Source: Flagellimonas sp. CMM7 (GTDB lineage: Bacteria; Bacteroidota; Bacteroidia; Flavobacteriales; Flavobacteriaceae). Taken from it: a DNA stretch of 64,000 bases. The stretch's first letter is position 1. Each line of letters starts with the position of its first letter. The DNA is taken from the NCBI RefSeq assembly GCF_021390195.1, contig NZ_CP090003.1, forward strand, positions 3,741,501-3,805,500, written 5' to 3'. The notes below the pieces were generated by a model. It saw only the letters and a program-made list of their open reading frames with translations. It had not been told where the DNA came from and ran no database searches. Below, piece by piece: positions 43,698 to 53,061 of this stretch. The translations under genes and the position numbers were made by a program.

Positions 43698-44872
43698 ACA
43701 AAGGAAGAAACATAGTAAAACTTACTGCGACCTCATTTTTAATGGTGTCCGTTTGTTCCTGTATTGAACCTTTTGAGGCTAAATTCGAAGATTTTGAAAG
43801 TGTTTTGGTAGTGGAGGCCACCATTACGGATCAGCTTGAACAACAGCGCGTATTTTTAACGCGGACTTTTGAATTTGATGATGATGCCCCTTTTCCAGAA
43901 TCCAATGCAAATGTTAGTGTTGAGGGAGGCGGTAATGTTTTTGTCTTTCAAGAGAGTGTTCCTGGTTTGTACTTATCAACCCAAGCTTTTGCCGCTCAGC
44001 CTAATATCAACTACCAATTGCGTATTGAAACTAAAAATGGAAGCTCATATAATTCACAACAAATGACGTTGACTCAAGCAACGCAAATAGATGACCTGCG
44101 TGCTGAACGTATTTCTAACAATCTGGGAGAAGATGGTGTAACTATTGTGGTGGACAGTTTTGATTCAACCGGAAATTCAGTTAACTATCTATATCAATAT
44201 GAGGAAACCTATAAAATTATAGCTCCAGATTGGGCTCCTTTGGATTATGTAATTCGGAATCAAGAGGGTGTAGATATGTTAGAACTGATTCCAAGAAGTC
44301 TGGATGAAAGAATCTGTTATACTACGGATGTCTCAAACTCGATTATACTGGCAAATACTACAAATTTGAGCGAAGATAGAGTGTCCAATTATATGGTAAG
44401 GTTCATAGGCAGTAGTAATTACATTCTATCTCATCGCTATAGTATTTTGGTTAAACAGTTTGTATTGTCTAATGCCGCCTACACTTTTTATGAGAGGCTA
44501 AATCAGTTTTCGGAAAACGAAAGTCTTTTTTCAGAGAACCAGCCTGGTTTTTTGGAAGGGAATATTTTATCAGAGGATACTAGGGAAAAAGTATTGGGTT
44601 TTTTTAGTGTGAGCAGTGTATCAGAAAAACGAATATTCTTTAATTACGATGATTTATTTCCAGATGAAAGATTACCGGAATATGTGAATCCATGCAGACC
44701 TGTTGGAGTTGGGACAGGTTTATTGGAGCAAGTAAGAGCGGGTGTGGTAAAATATTTTGGAACCATTGTGAATAATGTTACAGGAGAAGTTGAAACTGCA
44801 GTAGTGCCTAGGGTATGTGGGGATTGTACCGTATTGGGATCTTCTGAAATACCAGAATTTTGGATAGAATAA
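43694..44872 (+). CDS. DUF4249 surface lipoprotein, copy 4
   Basis: A 392-residue lipoprotein; lipobox SVCSC followed by IEPF, ATGA overlap with copy 3. The N-terminal third resembles copies 3 and 5, but the middle (VDMLELIPRSLDERICYTT) resembles copy 8. It lacks both the insert cysteine and the RCIL-type cysteine, leaving only four framework cysteines. The C-terminal variable segment (GLLEQVRAGVVKYFGTIVNN) is unlike the others. The mix suggests mosaic origin by recombination between copies. Confidence 0.87.
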   Translation: MNKGRNIVKLTATSFLMVSVCSCIEPFEAKFEDFESVLVVEATITDQLEQQRVFLTRTFEFDDDAPFPESNANVSVEGGGNVFVFQESVPGLYLSTQAFAAQPNINYQLRIETKNGSSYNSQQMTLTQATQIDDLRAERISNNLGEDGVTIVVDSFDSTGNSVNYLYQYEETYKIIAPDWAPLDYVIRNQEGVDMLELIPRSLDERICYTTDVSNSIILANTTNLSEDRVSNYMVRFIGSSNYILSHRYSILVKQFVLSNAAYTFYERLNQFSENESLFSENQPGFLEGNILSEDTREKVLGFFSVSSVSEKRIFFNYDDLFPDERLPEYVNPCRPVGVGTGLLEQVRAGVVKYFGTIVNNVTGEVETAVVPRVCGDCTVLGSSEIPEFWIE

Positions 44873-44874
44873 TT

Positions 44875-46089
44875 ATGATTAGAAATAGACATTTTCTTTT
44901 AGTTGCGATATATTCAACATTGTTGATGACCTCCTGTATTGAAACCTTTGAAGCCACTTTTGAAGACTTTGAAAGTGCCATAGTTGTAGAAGCAACTATT
45001 ACAGATAAACTGGAACAACAACGAGTGTTTTTGACCCGTACTTTTGAATTTGAAGATGATGGCCCGTCTCCGGAAACCAATGCAAGTGTTAGGGTAGAGG
45101 GTGGCGGTAATACTTTCGTTTTTCAAGAAAGTACGCCAGGTTTATACATATCTACCCAGGCTTTTGCAGCTGAACCTAACACAGATTATCAGTTACGTAT
45201 TGATACTCAAAACGGGAGGTCATATAGCTCAGAACAAATGACGTTGCCCCAAGCTACACAAATAGATGATTTAAGGGTAGAACGCGTTACCAATGATTTA
45301 GGAGAAGAAGGAGTGGCTATTTTGGTAGATAGTTTTGATCCTGCAGGAAATTCGGTAAATTATAGGTATCAGTATGAGGAAACCTTTAAAATAATTGCCC
45401 CGTTCTGGACACCCAATGATTTGGAAAGGACACCTGCAGGGATTGCTACCGAAATTTGCCAAGTAAGTATCATTCCCGACGAAAGATCTGAAGAAACTTG
45501 TTTTGACACTGATTTTTCAAATACAATAATTCAAACAAGTACTAAAGATTTAGCAGAGGATAGGGTAAGCAATTTCATGGTTCGCTTTATCAGTAGAGAA
45601 AATTATATCATTTCACACAGATATAGCATATTGGTCCGTCAATTCGTCCAGTCTAACGAAGCATTTACATTTTATGAGACACTGAATGAATTTTCAGGGA
45701 ATGAAAGTTTTTTTTCAGAAACGCAACCAGGGTTCCTAGAAGGAAACATTTCTTCTGATACCGATACTGATGAAAAAGTACTGGGTTATTTTGATGTTGC
45801 ATCTGTAGCTGAACAGCGATTATTTTTTAATTATTCAGACCTGTTTCCTGGAGAAGAGCTTCCACCATATGTGGATCCCTGTAATTTAAGTGCTCCTCCA
45901 TTTAGAACTCCTGGAAATCCTCCAAGATGTATTTTAGCTGTTCAAACGGACCTTGGTTTAGTCAGTTATGCAGGCAATAACGATAGTGCAGGACAGAATG
46001 AAGGCCCATATTTTGTTGCGCCAAATGTATGCGGAGATTGTTCTGAAATTGGTAAAGTAGAAGTTCCTGAGTTTTGGATTGAAGAGTAA
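44875..46089 (+). CDS. DUF4249 surface lipoprotein, copy 5
   Basis: A 404-residue lipoprotein; lipobox LMTSC followed by IETF. The ATG at 44875 lies 2 bp after the previous stop; the TTG at 44860 is rejected. It is the closest relative of copy 3 through the whole length. Six framework cysteines are present (EICQVSIIP, TCFDT, DPC, RCIL, CGDC). It differs from copy 3 mainly in the segment after IAPFWTP and in the region before the CGDC motif. Confidence 0.87.
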   Translation: MIRNRHFLLVAIYSTLLMTSCIETFEATFEDFESAIVVEATITDKLEQQRVFLTRTFEFEDDGPSPETNASVRVEGGGNTFVFQESTPGLYISTQAFAAEPNTDYQLRIDTQNGRSYSSEQMTLPQATQIDDLRVERVTNDLGEEGVAILVDSFDPAGNSVNYRYQYEETFKIIAPFWTPNDLERTPAGIATEICQVSIIPDERSEETCFDTDFSNTIIQTSTKDLAEDRVSNFMVRFISRENYIISHRYSILVRQFVQSNEAFTFYETLNEFSGNESFFSETQPGFLEGNISSDTDTDEKVLGYFDVASVAEQRLFFNYSDLFPGEELPPYVDPCNLSAPPFRTPGNPPRCILAVQTDLGLVSYAGNNDSAGQNEGPYFVAPNVCGDCSEIGKVEVPEFWIEE

Positions 46090-46097
46090 TTATTTAT

Positions 46098-47315
46098 ATG
46101 ACAATAATAATGATGATGGATTTTTTAATCATTTTTAAAAATAGATTTTTGGTTGTTTTGGCCGGCGTATTACTTTACGGTTGTATTGACCCATTTGATG
46201 CTGTATTTGTCGATTTTGAAAGTGCAGTTGTAATTGAGGCCACTATAACGGATGAAATGAAACAACAACAGATTTTTTTGTCCAGAAGCTATGAGTTCGA
46301 GGATGAAGGCCCTTCTGCGGAACCTAATGCAACGGTAAGCGTTAGCGACGGCACGGGTAATACATTTTCTTTTGAGGATACTGGGAATGGTGTCTATGTT
46401 TCTACACAAGCCTTTGCCGCAGAACCGGGCAAAGAATATCAACTTTCCGTGACAACTCAGGATGGCAGAAGTTATGGATCGGAGGTAACAGAAATAACAT
46501 CCTCAACAACTCTTGATGAAATAAAGGCCGAAAGGATAACAAATGATGATGGAGTAGATGGTATGGCCATTTTAGCGGACAGTTTTGATCCTTCAGGAAA
46601 TGCCAAGAATTATCGATATGAGTACCAGGAGACGTATCGCATTATTGCTCCTACTTGGACTCCTACCTCGTTAGTTGGAGAACCTGGTGGAGGTTGCGCA
46701 TTGCTCAAAGTACCGAATACAACAGATGATGAAGTATGTTACACAACAGATTTTTCCAATAGAATTATTATTACTTCTACAGAAGATCTAGCAGAGGATA
46801 GGGTGAGCAATTTTATGGTACGATTCATTAGTAGGGACAACTATATAATTTCACATAGATATAGTATTTTGGTAAGACAATTTGTTCAATCAAATGAGGC
46901 TTTTACTTTTTTTGAAACACTTAATGAGCTTTCAGGTTCGGAAAGTCTGTTTTCGCAAACACAACCTGGTTTTTTGCAAGGAAATGTATTCTCAAATGAC
47001 AATAGAGATGAGCGTGTACTTGGTTTTTTTGATGTGAGTTCGGTTTCAGAAAAACGTATTTTTTTCAATTTTGATGATTTTTATCCAGGGGAGCCACTGC
47101 CTCCATACATAGAATCATGTAGATTTAGTTCTCCGCCTATAGCTTCTCCTGCAGGGTGTGTGTTACGCCCACTTATTGAGAGTGGTGCGGGGATATATGC
47201 AGGTGATAATGGGGAGCCTTTAGATGGTGAAGGACCTTTTTTTGTTGTACCTAGAGTATGCGGGGATTGTAACGTTTTGGGAGCTACAGAAATTCCAGAT
47301 TTTTGGATTGAATGA
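46098..47315 (+). CDS. DUF4249 surface lipoprotein, copy 6
   Basis: A 405-residue lipoprotein; lipobox LLYGC followed by IDPF. Several in-frame ATGs lie at the start (46098, 46110, 46113, 46116), and a later one may be used. With copy 7 it forms a subgroup marked by SVSDGTGNTFSFEDTGNGVY, GGGCALLKVPNTTDDEVCY and SLFSQTQPGFLQGNVFS. Six framework cysteines are present. The gap of 8 bp before it is the longest between copies. Confidence 0.86.
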   Translation: MTIIMMMDFLIIFKNRFLVVLAGVLLYGCIDPFDAVFVDFESAVVIEATITDEMKQQQIFLSRSYEFEDEGPSAEPNATVSVSDGTGNTFSFEDTGNGVYVSTQAFAAEPGKEYQLSVTTQDGRSYGSEVTEITSSTTLDEIKAERITNDDGVDGMAILADSFDPSGNAKNYRYEYQETYRIIAPTWTPTSLVGEPGGGCALLKVPNTTDDEVCYTTDFSNRIIITSTEDLAEDRVSNFMVRFISRDNYIISHRYSILVRQFVQSNEAFTFFETLNELSGSESLFSQTQPGFLQGNVFSNDNRDERVLGFFDVSSVSEKRIFFNFDDFYPGEPLPPYIESCRFSSPPIASPAGCVLRPLIESGAGIYAGDNGEPLDGEGPFFVVPRVCGDCNVLGATEIPDFWIE

Positions 47316-48514
47316 TAAAAAAGATGAGAACATATAGTCTATTGATGATTATTGCAACAGCATGGCTGTTCAATGGCTGTATTGACCCTTTTGAAGTAAA
47401 TTTCGTTGACTTTGAAAGTGCATTGGTCATAGAGGCTACTATTACCGATCAGTTGAAGCCACAACAAGTTGTGCTCACAAGAACCTATGAGTTTGAAGAA
47501 GATGGTCCTTCTGCCGAATCCAATGCAAATGTAAGTGTAAGTGATAGTGCGGGGAACACGTTCAATTTTCAAGATACTGGCAATGGGGTCTATGTTTCTA
47601 CACAGGCCTTTGCGGCCCAATCAGGAATGGCTTATCAGCTTTCCGTAACAACTCAGGACGGCAGAAGTTATCAATCAAGCACTACTCAGTTAACCCCGGC
47701 AGCTACAATTGATGATATCAGGGCAGAAAGAATAACAAATGATAATGGGGAAGACGGAATGGCCATTTTTCTGGATAGTTTTGACCCTTCAGGAAATGCC
47801 AAGAATTATCGTTATGAGTATGAAGAAACCTATAGGATAATCGCTCCAGAATGGAACCCTCGATCCTTAATAGGGGACCCTGCTGGAGGCTGTGGCGTGC
47901 TTAAAATACCAAACAGTACAGATGAAGAAGTATGTTATAGAACTGATTTGTCAAATGCTATAATACTTACTTCTACAGAAGATTTAGAGGAAGACCGAGT
48001 AGCTAACTTTATGGTGCGTTTCATTAACAGGAACAATTATATCATTTCACATAGATATAGTATTTTGGTAAGACAGTTTGTACAGTCCAATGAAGCGTAT
48101 ACCTTTTTTGAAACACTCAACGAACTTTCGGGTTCAGAGAGCTTATTTTCGCAGACGCAACCTGGTTTTTTACAGGGTAATGTTTTTTCAAATGAAAATA
48201 GAGATGAGCGCGTGCTTGGTTTTTTTGATGTAAGCTCGGTTTCAGAAAAACGTATTTTCTTCAATTTTGATGATTTTTATCCGGGTGAATCTTTACCACC
48301 GTATGTAGAACCTTGCCAACCAAGTGCTCCACCACTTGTTAATCCTAGTGGGATCTGTGTCTTGCGACCAATTATAGACAGCGGTGCAGGAATATACTGG
48401 GGAGATAATGAACCACCTGGGCAAAACGAGGGACCTTTCTTTATTGTGCGTCGTATTTGTGGCGATTGCAAGGTGCTAGGGTCTCCGGAAGTACCTGATT
48501 TTTGGATAGAATGA
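47312..48514 (+). CDS. DUF4249 surface lipoprotein, copy 7
   Basis: A 400-residue lipoprotein; lipobox LFNGC followed by IDPF; start overlaps the previous stop (ATGA). It is closest to copy 6 across nearly the whole sequence, including long runs of identical DNA in the HRYSILVRQF core (for instance near 48045-48075). Six framework cysteines are present (GGCGVLKIP, VCYRT, EPC, ICVL, CGDC). The pair probably arose by a recent duplication. Confidence 0.87.
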   Translation: MIKKMRTYSLLMIIATAWLFNGCIDPFEVNFVDFESALVIEATITDQLKPQQVVLTRTYEFEEDGPSAESNANVSVSDSAGNTFNFQDTGNGVYVSTQAFAAQSGMAYQLSVTTQDGRSYQSSTTQLTPAATIDDIRAERITNDNGEDGMAIFLDSFDPSGNAKNYRYEYEETYRIIAPEWNPRSLIGDPAGGCGVLKIPNSTDEEVCYRTDLSNAIILTSTEDLEEDRVANFMVRFINRNNYIISHRYSILVRQFVQSNEAYTFFETLNELSGSESLFSQTQPGFLQGNVFSNENRDERVLGFFDVSSVSEKRIFFNFDDFYPGESLPPYVEPCQPSAPPLVNPSGICVLRPIIDSGAGIYWGDNEPPGQNEGPFFIVRRICGDCKVLGSPEVPDFWIE

Positions 48515-49698
48515 ATAGAGGAACATCTAAATACCGACAAGTGTGGGTCATTTTAATGACATGCTCCCTAATGGGTTGTGTTGAGCCCTTTAATACCGAG
48601 TTTGAGGATTTTGAGGATGCTTTTGTTGTGGATGCCACTATAACGGATGAAATGAAACGACAAGAGATTCTATTGACCAGAACATATAGACTTCAGGATG
48701 ACGACACGCCCAACGAAGTTGGTGCAAGGATTATGGTAAAGGATGACATAGGGAACGAATTTCTTTTTGAGGAAGCAGATTTTGGCAGATATGTCTCCAA
48801 TGTTACTTTTGCAGCGGTTCCAGACAGGGATTATCAATTGTATATTACGGCAAGAAATGGTAGAGAATATTGTTCAACAACAATGCAATTACCACAAGAA
48901 AGTACCTTAGACAGCCTTTATGCCAATCGTATAATCAATGATTTTGGAGAAGAGGGAATGGGTATATTTGTAAATACTTCTAATCCATTAGGTGATTCAA
49001 ACTTTTACAGGTATGAATATGAAGAGACTTATAAGGTCATAGCTCCCAGATGGAATAAGAAAGAATTAGAGGTTGTAGATGAAAGTGATGGAACAACTTC
49101 GATAATACTTGTTCCAAGATCTTTGGATGAACGGGTGTGCTACCCTAAAAATGTTTCAAATCGCTTTATTTTAACTGATACTGATGACTTCGATACGGGA
49201 ACAGTAGATAATTTTATGATTAAGTTTATCGAGCAAAATAATTTTATAACCATACATCGATACAGCATTTTGGTACGGCAGTTTGTACATTCCATGGAAA
49301 CCTATAATTTTTTGGAAACCTTAAATGCATTTTCTATTTCTGAAAGCTTGTTTTCTGAGACCCAACCAGGTTTTTTAGAAGGCAATATAGCTGCAGAAGA
49401 TAATTCTACTGAAAAAGTACTTGGTTTCTTTGATGTAGCTGCTGTATCAGAAAAACGTATTTTTTTTGGCTATCGCGATTTCTTTCCAACAGAAAGAATT
49501 CCTGACTATATTGAACCCTGCATAGAGAATGCACCCAGAAATGGGGTTACAGATTTGATTCGCTGGGACTTGATAAAATATATTAAAGATAATGAAGGGG
49601 AGTTTCCAAATGGTGGACCCTACATTACTGTTCCACAGGTTTGTGGAGATTGCACCATATTAGGCACATCAGAAGTGCCAGATTTTTGGATAGAATAA
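48511..49698 (+). CDS. DUF4249 surface lipoprotein, copy 8
   Basis: A 395-residue lipoprotein; lipobox LMGC followed by VEPF; ATGA overlap with copy 7. It is a divergent copy with a short acidic N-terminal region (EDAFVVDATITDEMKRQEILL). Like copy 4 it has PRSLDERVCY and lacks both the insert cysteine and the RCIL-type cysteine; it has one extra cysteine in GREYCSTTM. The conserved ending VCGDCTILGTSEVPDFWIE is kept. Confidence 0.86.
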   Translation: MNRGTSKYRQVWVILMTCSLMGCVEPFNTEFEDFEDAFVVDATITDEMKRQEILLTRTYRLQDDDTPNEVGARIMVKDDIGNEFLFEEADFGRYVSNVTFAAVPDRDYQLYITARNGREYCSTTMQLPQESTLDSLYANRIINDFGEEGMGIFVNTSNPLGDSNFYRYEYEETYKVIAPRWNKKELEVVDESDGTTSIILVPRSLDERVCYPKNVSNRFILTDTDDFDTGTVDNFMIKFIEQNNFITIHRYSILVRQFVHSMETYNFLETLNAFSISESLFSETQPGFLEGNIAAEDNSTEKVLGFFDVAAVSEKRIFFGYRDFFPTERIPDYIEPCIENAPRNGVTDLIRWDLIKYIKDNEGEFPNGGPYITVPQVCGDCTILGTSEVPDFWIE

Positions 49699-49707
49699 AA
49701 CAGAATT

Positions 49708-51468
49708 ATGAAAAAACTTACAATTACAATCATTTTATTGGCTCTTGTTTCCTTGGGTCTAAAAGCTCAATCAACAGCAAATGTCAACTTGACGAACATT
49801 CCACAGGAAAGTGTTTATCTGCATTACAATGAATCTTTCTTGTTCTCTGGAGAACATCTGTTGTATAAGTTTTATAGCTTGGATAATGTCAATAGAAAAC
49901 TCAGTAGCATCAGTAAAATGGGTTATGTTGCTTTAGTAGACAAAGAGGGAAATGCAGTTTTTAAACATAAAGTACGCCTCACAGGTGGTTCGGGCTATGG
50001 CAATTTTTTTGTACCTACTTCCGTTCCCACAGGTAGTTATAGGTTATTAGGCTATTCGGAATGGATGAAAAACTTTGGGAAAGAACATTTCTTTCAATCA
50101 GATATCTATATTGTTAATCCGTACCAAGCCACTCCGGATTCTTATTTGGAGCAACCAATAGACTCCTTACAAGCAGTTGTTTCCAAAAAGAGCACTCTCA
50201 TGCCGCTAAATACAAATGTACCCGAAGTTAACAGTTCCTTTGTCAGTTTGACTATTGACAAACCTACAGCAGGGAAAAGGGAAAAAATGGTATTGAATGT
50301 TTCTGGTATAGATGCTGCTGCCAATAATGGCAGTTATGCTATTTCCGTGAGAAAAATAGACTCTTTTTCGGCACCTGCTCAATTAACTTCAGGTACATTT
50401 TATAAAGAGTTGCTTAAAAAAGGTTCCACAGGCGTTAAGACAGGAATTGATGCTAAAATACCTGAGTTAAGGGGTGAAACGATTACTGGGGTAATTAGAA
50501 ATAAAGAAACAAAACTTCCAGTTAAGGATAAAAGAATATCCTTGTCATTACCTGGTGATAAGTATTTGCTCAAAGTGGCCAATTCTGACGACGACGGGAG
50601 ATTTAGATTCATCGTTGATAGAGAATATGACAATGCAACAGCTGCTATTCAAGTTTTGTCAGATGATTGGGATCTTTATGAAATCAGTATGGATGAAGAA
50701 AAAATTGATTCCGAAGGAATGGAGTTTACAGATTTTGTTCTTACCAAAGAAATGAAAGACTATATGCTTGAAAAAAGCATTCAAAACCAAATAGAGAATG
50801 CTTATCAAGAAGTTAAGGCTGATGCTATTACCCCTGCAAGCCATGTGCAGCCTTTTTATAGAAAATTTACAACAGTTTATGATTTAGATGATTATACAAG
50901 ATTCAATAGTATACCAGAAACTATAGTTGAGGTTGTAGATCAAGTTGGGATTAGGAAATTGGATAATGGCAACCGAGTTTTTGAAGTTAGACCAGAAATT
51001 GGCTATACAGATGCTAGTCTTTTACCAATGGTTTTTGTTGATGGTCTTTTTATTAAGAAGCACGAAGATTTTATGGATTATAGTGCCAAGAAGATCAAAA
51101 CAATAAGCTTTTCAAGAGATAAGGTTATTTTAGGGTCACAGTTGTTTCAAGGTATTATCTCTTTTAAAACAATTGAGGGTGGTTTTTACGATGATTTTTT
51201 TACTCCCCATATTGTGAATGTGGAACTGTTTAAACCGCAATCCAATAAGGAATATTTCTCACAGGAGTATTCAGATGAAGGAAAGCAAGATCGTGTCCCC
51301 GATTTTAGACATCAATTGCTTTGGGTTCCTAAATTGGATATATCTAATGGAAAAAAAGAAGTAACATTTTACACATCTGATGTAGCTGGGGATTATGAGT
51401 TGGTTCTAGAAGGGTTTACGTCAACTGGAAAGCCGGTATCCGTCAAAAAGAAAATTGTGGTTAGATAG
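49708..51468 (+). CDS. Secreted MG2-like protein closing the receptor operon
   Basis: A 586-residue protein with signal peptide (1-20, ending LKAQS). Residues about 25-140 resemble a macroglobulin MG2-like domain (VYLHYNESFLFSGEHLLYKF ... PTGSYRLLGYSEWMKN), followed by further beta domains (about 175-330) and a C-terminal part with a plug-like segment (LLPMVFVDGLFIKKHEDF) and FRHQLLWVPKLDISNG. Larger Bacteroidota relatives carry this N-terminal architecture with a TonB plug domain. It starts 9 bp after copy 8, so it belongs to the same transcript and may act with the receptor and lipoproteins. Confidence 0.7.
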   Translation: MKKLTITIILLALVSLGLKAQSTANVNLTNIPQESVYLHYNESFLFSGEHLLYKFYSLDNVNRKLSSISKMGYVALVDKEGNAVFKHKVRLTGGSGYGNFFVPTSVPTGSYRLLGYSEWMKNFGKEHFFQSDIYIVNPYQATPDSYLEQPIDSLQAVVSKKSTLMPLNTNVPEVNSSFVSLTIDKPTAGKREKMVLNVSGIDAAANNGSYAISVRKIDSFSAPAQLTSGTFYKELLKKGSTGVKTGIDAKIPELRGETITGVIRNKETKLPVKDKRISLSLPGDKYLLKVANSDDDGRFRFIVDREYDNATAAIQVLSDDWDLYEISMDEEKIDSEGMEFTDFVLTKEMKDYMLEKSIQNQIENAYQEVKADAITPASHVQPFYRKFTTVYDLDDYTRFNSIPETIVEVVDQVGIRKLDNGNRVFEVRPEIGYTDASLLPMVFVDGLFIKKHEDFMDYSAKKIKTISFSRDKVILGSQLFQGIISFKTIEGGFYDDFFTPHIVNVELFKPQSNKEYFSQEYSDEGKQDRVPDFRHQLLWVPKLDISNGKKEVTFYTSDVAGDYELVLEGFTSTGKPVSVKKKIVVR

Positions 51469-51519
51469 GATTAAATACATTGCGCATCTTATCTAATATG
51501 ATTTTTCTTTTAAACCTAT

Positions 51520-53055
51520 ATGCTCGTAAAAGTTTATGGCAGTGCGGTTTTTGGTGTTGAAGCTACAACAATAACCGTAGAAGTAAATGTGAACAAAGGA
51601 ATAGGTTACCACTTGGTAGGCCTTCCAGATAATGCTATAAAAGAAAGTAATTATCGTATTGCGGCAGCACTTCAAAACAATGGTTATAAAATCCCTGGGA
51701 AGAAAGTCACCATCAATATGGCTCCGGCCGATTTACGAAAGGAAGGTTCTGCCTATGACCTAACTTTGGCCTTGGGAATACTTGCAGCTTCCAATCAAAT
51801 ACAGTCCAAGGATATAGATAAGTATTTAATTATGGGCGAATTGTCATTAGATGGCGGGCTACAGCCTATAAGAGGCGCATTGCCTATTGCCATAAAAGCG
51901 CAAGAGGATGGTTTTAAAGGATTTATACTGCCAAAGGAAAATGCAAAAGAAGCTGCCATTGTTGGGGATTTAGAAGTTTATGGGGTTGAAAACATTATAG
52001 AGGTAATAGATTATTTTGATACTGATAAACCTATAGAGCAAACCAAGGTAAATACAAGAGAAGAGTTTTTTAAGTGTTTAAACTTTCCAGAATTCGATTT
52101 TTCAGATGTAAAGGGACAAGAAAGTATAAAACGTTGTATGGAAATTGCTGCAGCGGGAGGGCACAACATTATTTTAATTGGACCACCAGGAGCAGGAAAG
52201 ACCATGTTGGCCAAACGATTGCCATCTATCCTGCCACCAATGACCTTATATGAAGCATTGGAAACCACAAAAATTCATAGTGTAGTTGGTAAAGTGAAGA
52301 ACATGGGATTAATGAGTCAACGCCCTTTTAGAAACCCACATCATACCATTAGCAGCGCTGCTTTAGTGGGAGGGGGAAGTTATCCTCAACCTGGAGAAAT
52401 TTCTTTATCTCACAATGGCGTTTTGTTTTTGGATGAACTTCCGGAGTTTGAACGGCGTGTGTTGGAGGTGATGCGGCAACCCATGGAGGATAGGGAAGTA
52501 ACCATTGCAAGAGCAAAATTTACGGTAACCTATCCCAGTAGTTTTATGTTGGTTGCTAGCATGAATCCCAGTCCTAGCGGATATTTTAATGACCCTAATG
52601 CTCCTGTAACCTCATCACCAATGGAGATGCAGCGATATTTGGGTAAAATTTCAGGTCCTTTATTGGACAGGATCGATATTCATATTGAAGTCACTCCAGT
52701 ACCTTTTGAAAAGTTATCGGATGAAAGAAAAGGGGAGAGTAGTGTTGAAATTCGAAAAAGAGTAATAGTTGCACGGGATGTTCAAACGAAAAGATTTTCC
52801 AATTTAGAACAGGTGCATTACAATGCACAAATGAATACCAAACAGATCAGGGAGTTTTGCGTTTTGGACAAGGCTTCCAAAGAATTGCTCAAAAACGCTA
52901 TGGAGCGATTGAATCTTTCAGCCAGAGCGTATGACAGAATTCTAAAAGTAGCAAGAACAATAGCTGATTTAGAGAATACCGAGAATATATTGGTTAATCA
53001 TATATCAGAAGCAATTCAATACCGAAGTCTAGATAGGGAAGGGTGGTTGGGGTAG
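51520..53055 (+). CDS. comM: YifB/ComM family AAA+ ATPase
   Basis: A 511-residue Mg-chelatase-like AAA+ protein. An N-terminal Lon-protease-like ChlI domain (about 1-170), then ATPase with Walker A GPPGAGKTMLAKRLP, Walker B GVLFLDELPEF and the arginine-rich GPLLDRIDIHIEV, then a C-terminal Mg-chelatase domain (SARAYDRILKVARTIADLE). Homologous ComM is a branch-migration helicase that promotes recombination during natural transformation. It follows the receptor operon by 51 bp and is convergent with the next gene. Confidence 0.9.
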   Translation: MLVKVYGSAVFGVEATTITVEVNVNKGIGYHLVGLPDNAIKESNYRIAAALQNNGYKIPGKKVTINMAPADLRKEGSAYDLTLALGILAASNQIQSKDIDKYLIMGELSLDGGLQPIRGALPIAIKAQEDGFKGFILPKENAKEAAIVGDLEVYGVENIIEVIDYFDTDKPIEQTKVNTREEFFKCLNFPEFDFSDVKGQESIKRCMEIAAAGGHNIILIGPPGAGKTMLAKRLPSILPPMTLYEALETTKIHSVVGKVKNMGLMSQRPFRNPHHTISSAALVGGGSYPQPGEISLSHNGVLFLDELPEFERRVLEVMRQPMEDREVTIARAKFTVTYPSSFMLVASMNPSPSGYFNDPNAPVTSSPMEMQRYLGKISGPLLDRIDIHIEVTPVPFEKLSDERKGESSVEIRKRVIVARDVQTKRFSNLEQVHYNAQMNTKQIREFCVLDKASKELLKNAMERLNLSARAYDRILKVARTIADLENTENILVNHISEAIQYRSLDREGWLG

Positions 53056-53061
53056 ATAGAA

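Larger units (their letters stand above)
40058..49698 (+). repeat. Tandem array of eight paralogous DUF4249 lipoprotein genes
   Basis: Eight full-length homologous genes (about 1.2 kb each) in one direction without interruption. Copies 3, 4 and 5 form one similar group (copies 3 and 5 the closest), copies 6 and 7 another; copies 1, 2 and 8 are more divergent. The constant framework includes the segment YIISHRYSILVRQFVQSNEA and the C-terminal CGDC...P-FWIE. Most junctions carry the repeated sequence TTTTTGGATAGAATGA or a close variant. Confidence 0.92.

Noticed and set aside
42356..45080. Repeated minus-strand frames with similar sequence (containing VASTTIALSKSS) opposite the DUF4249 genes at 42356-42688, 43567-43824 and 44808-45080
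   Set aside because: They are antisense shadows of the conserved EDFESAIVVEATI segment of the paralogs and share no independent signals.
41269..48511. TTG starts 9-15 nt before the ATG of DUF4249 copies 2, 3, 4, 5 and 8
   Set aside because: The ATG codons give the ATGA overlap (or a 2-nt gap) with the previous gene and a normal signal peptide start; the TTG falls inside the conserved FWIE codons of the previous copy.
36533..51468. Polysaccharide utilization locus
   Set aside because: No SusD-like gene, glycoside hydrolase or hybrid sensor is present; the receptor partners are DUF4249 lipoproteins.
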